From: Patescibacteria group bacterium
GTDB lineage: Bacteria > Patescibacteriota > Minisyncoccia > Phycocordibacterales > PALSA-1337
DNA length: 11,033 nucleotides
Reading direction: 5' to 3'
Assembly: GCA_028871265.1 (NCBI GenBank)
Contig: JAGWNR010000011.1
Location: forward strand, 1-11,033
Under the pieces are notes generated by a model. That model made no database searches, was not told where the DNA came from, and saw only the letters and a program-made list of their open reading frames with translations. The position numbers were made by a program, and so were the translations under genes. Shown piece by piece: positions 5,864-11,033 of the stretch (position 1 is its first letter; every line of letters begins with the position of its first letter).

Positions 5864-6280
5864 ATGAAAAATCGCGCATATATTCCGGCCGGTATTTCAC
5901 TCCTCGTGGCACTTGGTATGCATTATGCCGGCAACCATTGGCATATTTACACTCTCATTTCCTGGTATGATGACCCGCTACATTTTCTCTCCGGTCTAGG
6001 CCTGGGCTTTTTCTTTTATTGGTTTATTTCTGAATTTGATATTATCAAAGGTGGTTTGCGCGGCATGGATCTATGGGTAATTGTTGGCCTGGTTCTAATT
6101 TGCGGTACTGTCTGGGAATGTTTTGAAGTCATCACTGACACCGCCGGTTATCCGATCGGATCAGTTGCGTATGTCGTTGATACTACCAAAGACATTGTAA
6201 ATGGCGTGGTCGGGTCGATAGCAGCGCTAATTATTATTTCAGAGACTTTTGAAAAAAAGAATAATGAAAATAAAAAATAG
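5864..6280 (+). CDS. Small integral membrane protein, DUF2238-like
   Basis: From the ATG at 5864 the product is 138 residues with about four hydrophobic segments (near 6-22, 39-56, 69-90 and 111-127) and a charged Asn/Lys-rich C-terminal tail. A longer frame from 5819 overlaps the terminator and the -10 box, so it is rejected. Conserved-looking polar residues sit at membrane edges: YDDPLHFLSG (D36, D37, H40, G44), WECFE (W84, E85, E88) and DTTKDIVNGVVG (D106, D110, N113, G114). The order 'YD..HF..G', then 'E..E', then 'D...D......G' resembles the DUF2238/YjdF group as I remember it. Function is unknown; buried acidic and His residues could bind metal or a proton (inference). It lies downstream of the candidate RNA on its own promoter. 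Confidence 0.75.
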   Translation: MKNRAYIPAGISLLVALGMHYAGNHWHIYTLISWYDDPLHFLSGLGLGFFFYWFISEFDIIKGGLRGMDLWVIVGLVLICGTVWECFEVITDTAGYPIGSVAYVVDTTKDIVNGVVGSIAALIIISETFEKKNNENKK

Positions 6281-6344
6281 AATAATGCAATCATTATTGT
6301 ATCCATTCTAATTATATTCTCTACTTCTAATCTCTACAAAAATT

Positions 6345-6390
6345 ATGAACAAAAACCCCAATTCTCACATGTTATGGCGGCGTCAGCTCG
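6345..6390 (+). other. Out-of-frame 5' end of the beta-CASP nuclease gene
   Basis: The ATG at 6345 starts MNKNPNSHM, but its frame stops after 23 codons. Removing one base from the AAAAACCCC run (6351-6359) would join it to the nuclease frame and give MNKTPILTCYGGVSSVTG, a typical family N-terminus. This is a sequencing or assembly error, a true mutation, or a +1 shift during translation. Confidence 0.65.
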
Positions 6391-7713
6391 GTGACGGGGG
6401 CAAATTTTATGATTGAATCTACCGGGATAAAATTTCTGGTTGATTGCGGTTTGATCCAAGGCGAAAAGGCTGCACAGGAGTTGAACTGGAACCCTTTTGG
6501 CTACGATCCGCGAGAGATCAAATATCTTTTTATCACCCATGCTCATTTGGATCATGTTGGTCGCATTCCAAAACTGATCAGAGAAGGTTTTCAAGGTGAG
6601 ATTTATTCGACGGAACCAACTCGCGAGTTGGCACAATTGATTCTAACTGATGGAGCAAGTATTTTGGCAGGGGAGGCCAAGCGGGATCATCGTCGTGAAC
6701 CGCTGTATGATCTGGATGACGTCGATAATTCCTTTAAAAATTGGAAGACGATTGATTACCACGTTGAAACAAAATTTCCTGGTTTTTCCTTGACCCTTTT
6801 GGATGCCGGGCACGTGCTGGGTTCGACCATGTATCAGTTCAAGTTTGACGCAGGTCCAACCTTGGTGATGACAGGTGATCTGGGCAATACGCCGGCAGCG
6901 CTCTTGCGAAACACCGAATCGATCGTTGGTACGGACTATCTGGTGATGGAAAGTGTTTATGGTGATCGCAATCATGCTCCGCGTTCTGAATGCCGCGAAA
7001 AACTGCAAAAAATTGTCACTGAAACGGTCGCGCGAGGCGGTACGGTGGTTATCCCTTCTTTTTCAATAGAACGAACGCAAAACATTCTGTATGACTTGAA
7101 CCATTTGGTTGAAGAAAAACAAATTCCCTCTGTGCCGGTCTATGTCGATTCGCCGCTGGCTATAAAAGTGACCGATATTTATCGCAAACATACCGACCTT
7201 TTCAATGATGAGGCGCAAAAAGATATTCGTGAGCATGGCGATATCTTTGACTTTCCGCGGCTTGAATATGTCATGGAGTCAGATGTGTCGCACAGGATCG
7301 AGAAGAATCCCGGGCCAAAGATCATTTTGGCTGGGTCGGGTATGTCTATGGGCGGACGTATTACGCGGCACGAAGAGTTTTATTTGCCTGATACTAAAAA
7401 CACCATTCTTGAAGTCGGTTATCAGTCAGCTGGCACGATCGGACGTCAGCTCTTGGATGGTTTGAAGCAAGTAGTCATCGAAGGCCGCACTATTCCAGTG
7501 CGCGCCCAAATTGCCAAGATTTTGGCATATTCGTCGCACAAAGACAGCGATCACGACGTGGAATTCGTAGCTGACGCCGCGGAAACTTTGAAGCAAGTTT
7601 TTGTCACCATGGGTGAACCGAAAGCTTCGATGTTTTTGGCACAAAAATTGCGTAACGAACTCGGTGTGAGCGCGATCGTGTCTGAGGCTCTTAAGGGATA
7701 TGAGTTGATGTAG
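6391..7713 (+). CDS. Metallo-beta-lactamase/beta-CASP RNA-processing nuclease
   Basis: The frame from the GTG at 6391 gives 440 residues of a beta-CASP nuclease (bacterial CPSF73/Cft2-like group), predicted to cut or trim RNA with two Zn ions. The metal-binding HAHLDH (50-55), AGHVLGS (H141) and TGDLGN (D163) are present, then ESVYGDR (187-193). The beta-CASP part carries SGMSMGGR (316-323), GYQSAGTIGRQ (343-353) and SSHKDSD (H383). The conserved N-terminal strand, ILTCYGGVSSVTGANF, continues in the same frame upstream of 6391 to about 6358. No ATG, GTG or TTG is available there before a TGA at 6346-6348, so 6391 is not the true start. The ATG at 6345 is one base out of frame. The gene probably begins at 6345 with an indel or frameshift near 6352-6360, or uses a rare ATT start at 6361. 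Confidence 0.9.
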   Translation: MTGANFMIESTGIKFLVDCGLIQGEKAAQELNWNPFGYDPREIKYLFITHAHLDHVGRIPKLIREGFQGEIYSTEPTRELAQLILTDGASILAGEAKRDHRREPLYDLDDVDNSFKNWKTIDYHVETKFPGFSLTLLDAGHVLGSTMYQFKFDAGPTLVMTGDLGNTPAALLRNTESIVGTDYLVMESVYGDRNHAPRSECREKLQKIVTETVARGGTVVIPSFSIERTQNILYDLNHLVEEKQIPSVPVYVDSPLAIKVTDIYRKHTDLFNDEAQKDIREHGDIFDFPRLEYVMESDVSHRIEKNPGPKIILAGSGMSMGGRITRHEEFYLPDTKNTILEVGYQSAGTIGRQLLDGLKQVVIEGRTIPVRAQIAKILAYSSHKDSDHDVEFVADAAETLKQVFVTMGEPKASMFLAQKLRNELGVSAIVSEALKGYELM

Positions 7714-7721
7714 CTAGAGAA

Positions 7722-7820
7722 TTATTCCAACTGCTTTTTAATATCGGGCAATCTTTTTTGAGAGACTACCGGAGTCATAGGCCGAATGCTATTAGCATAT
7801 TCCTTATCTAGGCGTGTCAA
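7722..7820 (-). CDS. Possible small ORF downstream of rplT
   Basis: The minus strand after rplT holds an open frame of 32 codons from a TTG at 7820, or 18 codons from an ATG at 7778. The latter reads MTPVVSQKRLPDIKKQLE and ends at TAA (7722-7724). The frame extends upstream without a stop almost to the end of rplT. Composition is protein-like (charged, amphipathic), but the length is within chance. A perfect TTGACA (7815-7820) lies over the TTG, with only a poor -10 (TATGCT, 15-nt spacing). I do not recognise it. It could be a real small gene, a remnant, or noise. Confidence 0.25.
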   Translation of the reverse strand: MTRLDKEYANSIRPMTPVVSQKRLPDIKKQLE

Positions 7821-7842
7821 GCAATTTTGGTTGAAAAACTTT

Positions 7843-8193
7843 TTACTTTACCTCTGCCACAACCTTTTCAAAAGCTTTCGGATGTTTTTCGGCTAGGTGA
7901 GCTAGTGATTTACGATTGAGGGCAATGTTGGCTTTTTTGAGAGAACCGATGAATTTGGAATACGAATTTTTTTGATCGATTAGTCGCAAACCGGCATTGA
8001 TGCGCACATTCCAAATGCGACGAGCTTCGCCTTTTTTATCGCGACGATGAGCGAAAGCGGAGGCGCCGGCGTGTGAGATGGCTTCATAAGCGGCGCGCTC
8101 GTTGGTCGAACGGCGAAAACGATAGCCTTTGACTTGACGCAAAATATTGCGGCGGGTTTTTAGTGCATTAACTCCTTTTTTTACACGTGACAT
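7843..8193 (-). CDS. rplT: Ribosomal protein L20 (bL20)
   Basis: This 116-residue protein has the standard length. The basic N-terminal helix begins MSRVKKGVNALKTRRNIL, followed by AKGY-type KGYRFRRSTNERAAYEA. The globular part has RRIWNVRINAGLR and the C-terminal IALNRKSLAHLAEKHPKAFEKVV. L20 is needed early in 50S assembly and in many bacteria represses its own operon by binding mRNA. It is the last gene of infC-rpmI-rplT, but 107 nt of palindromic repeat separates it from rpmI. No Shine-Dalgarno sequence precedes the start. Confidence 0.97.
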   Translation of the reverse strand: MSRVKKGVNALKTRRNILRQVKGYRFRRSTNERAAYEAISHAGASAFAHRRDKKGEARRIWNVRINAGLRLIDQKNSYSKFIGSLKKANIALNRKSLAHLAEKHPKAFEKVVAEVK

Positions 8194-8300
8194 GGTTTTT
8201 TAGTTTAAAGTCTATAAAGTCCTTAAAGTCTTAAAGTCTAAAACCTGATTTGATTTCTGACTTTATGGACTTTATGACTTTCGACTTTATGGACTGATAA
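8194..8300 (-). repeat. Palindromic word-array island between rpmI and rplT
   Basis: This 107-nt gap holds four AAAGTC words on the left (8207-8238) and four GACTTT words on the right (8259-8288), spaced 7-9 nt apart, around a short centre. The two halves are complementary over about 30 nt with few mismatches; the right arm has about one extra partial unit. RNA of the operon would form a long, mostly A-U hairpin 13 nt before the rplT start. No U-tract follows. It may block or modulate rplT translation, or be an L20 binding site (inference). Confidence 0.75.
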
Positions 8301-8489
8301 TTATTTTAGATTGATTAAAAATCTGGCTTTGGCTTTGTTCGACATGGCAAAATTGCTCATGCGCTTTTTGCGCAGCTGAGTGCGGCGGCTCTCTTTGGCA
8401 TTGAAATGGTTTTGACCGGTGCCACGACCCAAAATCTTGCCGTTTTTGGTCACCTTTAGGCGCTTTTGATATGATTTGTTGGTTTTCAT
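8301..8489 (-). CDS. rpmI: Ribosomal protein L35 (bL35)
   Basis: This 62-residue, very basic protein has the family pattern: MKTNKSYQKRLKVTKNGKI, then GQNHFNAKESRRTQLRKKR, ending NKAKARFLINL. Length is normal for L35. It lies 11 nt downstream of infC and clearly belongs to the same transcript. No Shine-Dalgarno sequence precedes the ATG. Confidence 0.96.
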   Translation of the reverse strand: MKTNKSYQKRLKVTKNGKILGRGTGQNHFNAKESRRTQLRKKRMSNFAMSNKAKARFLINLK

Positions 8490-8500
8490 GATAAGTTAGT

Positions 8501-9016
8501 CTATTTCTTTTTCTCTAATACTGCTGTTAGACCCTTTGGACCCTTGACCGGCTCGCTAGCCACGCGATATTCGGTGGTGATGAGCTTGAAAAGTCGCTCC
8601 ATACGTTCCTTGAGGAAGTTCATATCCATATATTTGGACCGACCGACTAGGAACAGCTCGATTTTGACGCGATTGCCTAGAGCAAGCCATTCGCTGGCCT
8701 TTTTGGCTTTGAGTTCTAGATCGTGCTCTCCGGTGCCGATTTTGACCTGTATATTTTTCAATTCTACACCGGTATTGCGCGATTTTGACTCTTTCTGCTT
8801 TTTACGTTCAGCGTACTGGAATTTACCATATTCCATGATTTTCGCAACTGGCGGCACAGCCGTAGGCGAAATTTCTATCAAATCTAGACCGCGATCGCGA
8901 GCTTCTTTCAAGGCTTGGCTAATGGAAATGACGCCAAGGTTTTCACCAGTCTCCGTAATGACGCGGAGTTCCGGTGCTTTGATTTGATGATTGATTCTGA
9001 CGCGTAAAGTAGCCAA
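8501..9016 (-). CDS. infC: Translation initiation factor IF-3
   Basis: IF3 binds the 30S subunit, keeps subunits apart and monitors start-codon choice. The N-terminal domain shows RINHQIKAPELRVI, then DLIEISPTAVPPVAKIMEYGKFQYAERKK. The C-terminal domain has KNIQVKIGTGEHDLELKAKKASEWL and the final EPVKGPKGLTAVLEKKK. The longest frame starts with a GTG at 9040, but that lies upstream of the -10 box at 9031-9036 and the RNA would not include it. The first plausible start inside the RNA is a TTG at 9016, giving 171 residues beginning MATLRVRINHQ. Non-AUG starts of infC are well known (AUU in E. coli) and serve autoregulation. First gene of infC-rpmI-rplT. Confidence 0.9.
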   Translation of the reverse strand: MATLRVRINHQIKAPELRVITETGENLGVISISQALKEARDRGLDLIEISPTAVPPVAKIMEYGKFQYAERKKQKESKSRNTGVELKNIQVKIGTGEHDLELKAKKASEWLALGNRVKIELFLVGRSKYMDMNFLKERMERLFKLITTEYRVASEPVKGPKGLTAVLEKKK

Positions 9017-9030
9017 AGGGGTAGGGGAAT

Positions 9031-9059
9031 AGTATAGCACGACCAGTGAAAACGGGCAA
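9031..9059 (-). promoter_or_regulatory. Extended -10 promoter of infC-rpmI-rplT
   Basis: On the minus strand TTGCCC (9054-9059) is followed by a 17-nt spacer and TATACT (9031-9036), preceded by TGc. Transcription should start near 9022-9024, about 6-8 nt before the TTG start codon. This leaves no room for an upstream L20-type leader. Confidence 0.75.
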
Positions 9060-9100
9060 ATGACATGAAATGATCAATGTTAAATAATACGATGATGCGG

Positions 9101-9129
9101 TTGGAATAAGGTCGTTTTCATGGTATGGT
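9101..9129 (+). promoter_or_regulatory. Promoter of mntA-hepT, leaderless layout
   Basis: TTGGAA (9101-9106), a 17-nt spacer and TATGGT (9124-9129) preceded by TGg. The box ends 6 nt before the ATG at 9136. It is divergent from the infC promoter in the same gap (9017-9135). Confidence 0.6.
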
Positions 9130-9135
9130 TAAATT

Positions 9136-9549
9136 ATGATAAACACTGAATCAATTAAACCAAAAATAAAGGAATTGGCCGATAAATACGGTCTGTCTTT
9201 GGTTGCGCTTTTTGGTTCGCAAGCTAGCGGAAAAACTCATAAAGAAAGCGATGTCGATATTGCTTATGCCTCTTTTAAACCGCTTGATTTCATAGAAAAG
9301 GCCAAATTTAATACTGATCTTACTCAGATATTCAAAAATGATCGTATTGATATTGTCGACCTGAGACAATCCTCGCCGCTTCTCATGAGACAGGCTACTA
9401 GAAAAGCGATTGTTCTCTACGAAAACACGCCTCGTTTGTTTGATTTTTTCTATGCTTATGCCCTAAAATTATACGAAGAAGCAAAACCACTTTTTGATTT
9501 ACGAAAATATCGTTTGAATAAAATTATTGCTGAATACAAACATGCTTGA
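9136..9549 (+). CDS. mntA: MntA-type antitoxin nucleotidyltransferase
   Basis: This 137-residue minimal nucleotidyltransferase has the exact GSX10DXD signature: G27 S28, ten residues, then D39 and D41. A third acidic residue is likely D72 in DRIDIVD. In characterised HepT/MntA pairs this enzyme adds AMP to a tyrosine of the HEPN toxin and so silences it. All catalytic residues are present, so it should be active. The stop overlaps the hepT start by 8 nt, implying translational coupling. It begins 6 nt after a -10 box. It lies between the infC operon and a phospholipase D gene, a typical accessory insertion site. Confidence 0.9.
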   Translation: MINTESIKPKIKELADKYGLSLVALFGSQASGKTHKESDVDIAYASFKPLDFIEKAKFNTDLTQIFKNDRIDIVDLRQSSPLLMRQATRKAIVLYENTPRLFDFFYAYALKLYEEAKPLFDLRKYRLNKIIAEYKHA

Positions 9550-9964
9550 CCATAATCTTTTAAACAGAAAAATGTTACTTTTGAAAGGTTATATAGCCGA
9601 TATTGAACCGCTCGTTGTAAAAATAAGTCCTGATTTTAAAATGTCGAAAGATGATATGCAATTGACAGAGCGACGATTCCAATTGGTTGTAGATACTATG
9701 TCTGATATAAATATTCACTTGATAAAAGAGGGAAACCTGGGCGATCCGGACGATATTCAAAGCACTTTCAAAATTTTGGGTTCGGTGGGCGTTCTAGAAA
9801 AAGAATTTGCTGATAAAATAGCGCCGATTGTTGGTGTGCGTAATATGATTGTTCATCAATATGAAAAATTGGACTCAGAAATGTTTTTGCGAAATCTAAA
9901 ACACAATGCTGATGATTTCAAGAAATATTTTGTGCAAGTCGGTGAGTATATAAAGAATCATTAG
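9542..9964 (+). CDS. hepT: HepT-type HEPN toxin ribonuclease
   Basis: From the ATG at 9542 the product is a 140-residue, mostly helical HEPN (DUF86) protein. The RX4HXY motif is complete in RNMIVHQY: R100 and H105 are the expected RNase residues, and Y107 is the AMPylation target used by MntA. A possible upstream TTG start at 9527 would only extend the overlap with mntA; the ATGCTTGA overlap at 9542-9549 is the usual arrangement. HEPN toxins of this type cut RNA (in some cases tRNA) when not modified. It is convergent with the phospholipase D gene, with 32 nt between stops and no clear terminator. Confidence 0.9.
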   Translation: MLDHNLLNRKMLLLKGYIADIEPLVVKISPDFKMSKDDMQLTERRFQLVVDTMSDINIHLIKEGNLGDPDDIQSTFKILGSVGVLEKEFADKIAPIVGVRNMIVHQYEKLDSEMFLRNLKHNADDFKKYFVQVGEYIKNH

Positions 9965-9996
9965 TTTGCTAAAAGATTAATTGGTCAAACTACAAA

Positions 9997-11033
9997 CTAA
10001 AGAAACTTTCTGATCAATCGAGCAGGGAATTCGGACCATTTTTGGAGGAATGGCCGGTTCTCCCATTCTTCTGGTGACATTTCTTTGGATTTTTGCAAAT
10101 CGCGAACAAAGACCGCAGCAAGTTCTTCAACAAATTTCGGATTAGTAGAGACGATGTTCGCTTCGAAATTATAGAGCAAACTGATAGCGTCCATGTTCAT
10201 GGTACCGACCGAAGCCCAGTCGCCGTCGATGACGGTGGTTTTGCCGTGGATGTTTTCTCCTTCATATAAAAAGACGCGTACGCCGGATGTGAGCATAGAG
10301 GCAAAGTAAGTGCGAGCGGCCAAATCGACCAGAGGGTGATTTGATTTGTGTGGCATTATAATGCGGACGTCAACGCCGCGATGAGCGGCTAGACGCAAAA
10401 CACGCGACAGACGCGTTGTCGGGCTAAAGTATGGTGTGGTTATATAAATATATTTGCGTGCGTGACGAATGGCATCAATCAGTTCGTTGTAAATGTGACG
10501 GCGACCAGGCGAAGGATAGTTGGTGAGATAACGAAATTCGTGGCTGCGGACGTGTACACGAGGAGGTAGAGGCTTTTGTTCTAGTGCGCGTGCCCACATC
10601 CGATCAAAGGCGTTTTGCATTTCAGCAACGACCGGTCCATCGATGCGTAGATTGGTGTCGCGCCAATCGCGCATTCGATCGGCGACGCACATACTACCGG
10701 TGTAGCCGATTTTGCCGTCAATGACCAGAGTGCGGCGATGATTGCGGAAAAACCAGGCGCGAAAATTGGACACTTTGTAATAGGTTGGGATAATTGTTTT
10801 CCAAAAAACTAGTTTGATGTTTTTCTTTTTCAAATCCTCCACAATACCGGAACCAAACCAACTAAAAGAACCCCAAGCATCCCAGAGGAACCGTACATCA
10901 ACACCAGCGGCTGCTCGTTCGGCACAGACATCGATTAACCGCTCCCCAAAATCATCCGCCACGAAAATGAGCTGCTCCAAAACAATACTCTGTTCAGCTT
11001 TTCGACAATCGGCAATCATTGCCTTTAGTGCCG
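9997..11033 (-). CDS. Cardiolipin synthase-like phospholipase D protein (partial)
   Basis: The frame is open from the window edge at 11033, so the N-terminus is missing; an internal ATG at 11019 is unlikely to be the start because ALKAMIADCRKAEQSI continues a normal PLD domain. Counting from that Met, the first PLD motif is HRRTLVIDGKIGYTGS (H94, R96, D101) and the second is HGKTTVIDGDWASVGTMN (H258, K260, D265). The first motif has Arg where HxK is expected. Such enzymes condense phospholipids at the membrane to make cardiolipin or related lipids. Any N-terminal membrane segments of a Cls would lie beyond the window. Substrate cannot be told from sequence; a lipid phosphodiesterase is the alternative. 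Confidence 0.88.
   Translation of the reverse strand, partial: ALKAMIADCRKAEQSIVLEQLIFVADDFGERLIDVCAERAAAGVDVRFLWDAWGSFSWFGSGIVEDLKKKNIKLVFWKTIIPTYYKVSNFRAWFFRNHRRTLVIDGKIGYTGSMCVADRMRDWRDTNLRIDGPVVAEMQNAFDRMWARALEQKPLPPRVHVRSHEFRYLTNYPSPGRRHIYNELIDAIRHARKYIYITTPYFSPTTRLSRVLRLAAHRGVDVRIIMPHKSNHPLVDLAARTYFASMLTSGVRVFLYEGENIHGKTTVIDGDWASVGTMNMDAISLLYNFEANIVSTNPKFVEELAAVFVRDLQKSKEMSPEEWENRPFLQKWSEFPARLIRKFL

Noticed and set aside
6281..6298. AATAATG/CATTATT hairpin after the membrane protein gene as a terminator
   Set aside because: The stem is a perfect 7 bp but has almost no G/C and no T-tract; it is likely too weak.
8501..9040. infC starting at GTG 9040
   Set aside because: The added codons overlap the -10 box of a well-formed promoter and add no conserved IF3 residues.
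9962..9992. Inverted repeat TAGTTTG/CAAACTA between hepT and the PLD gene as a two-way terminator
   Set aside because: Only 7 A/T-rich pairs with a 17-nt loop and no T-tract on either strand.

Overview
This window looks like a chromosome fragment from a Candidate Phyla Radiation (Patescibacteria) bacterium, most likely a Parcubacteria-type lineage. The evidence is circumstantial. An apparent rpsE tail is followed directly by rplO with no rpmD (L30), and loss of L30 is a known CPR trait. Several promoters sit so close to their start codons that the mRNAs must be leaderless or nearly so, and no Shine-Dalgarno sequence is visible upstream of any start. The nucleoside diphosphate kinase is the long form, and one small protein (4336-4848) resembles a family I recall only from CPR genomes.

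Layout. 1-1860 (+) is the tail of a ribosomal protein operon: rpsE end, rplO, secY. 1857-2549 (-) is a coiled-coil gene with ten 13-residue repeats. It sits between secY and adk and shares a TTAA stop overlap with secY. 2756-4251 (+) is adk and map, separated by a 107-nt palindromic island. 4336-4848 (+) is an unknown small protein ending in a strong intrinsic terminator. 4912-5508 (+) is ndk. 5509-5863 has no convincing protein gene but holds a likely structured RNA with its own promoter and terminator. 5864-6280 (+) is a small DUF2238-like membrane protein. About 6345-7713 (+) is a metallo-beta-lactamase/beta-CASP ribonuclease whose conserved N-terminus is out of frame with the nearest ATG. 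7843-9016 (-) is the infC-rpmI-rplT operon, with a second 107-nt palindromic island between rpmI and rplT. 9136-9964 (+) is a complete MntA/HepT (nucleotidyltransferase/HEPN) toxin-antitoxin pair, divergent from infC. 9997-11033 (-) is a cardiolipin-synthase-like phospholipase D protein cut by the window edge.

Most genes serve translation or its support: ribosomal proteins, IF3, SecY translocon, N-terminal Met removal, nucleotide balance by Adk and Ndk, and RNA processing. Accessory items are interleaved: the repeat protein, the toxin-antitoxin pair, the unknown small protein and the candidate RNA. The main points for a second look are the candidate RNA at 5649-5840, the recurring TGnTATACT promoter tight against start codons, the pair of palindromic islands with unrelated sequences but the same design and length, and the reading-frame break at the start of the beta-CASP nuclease gene.
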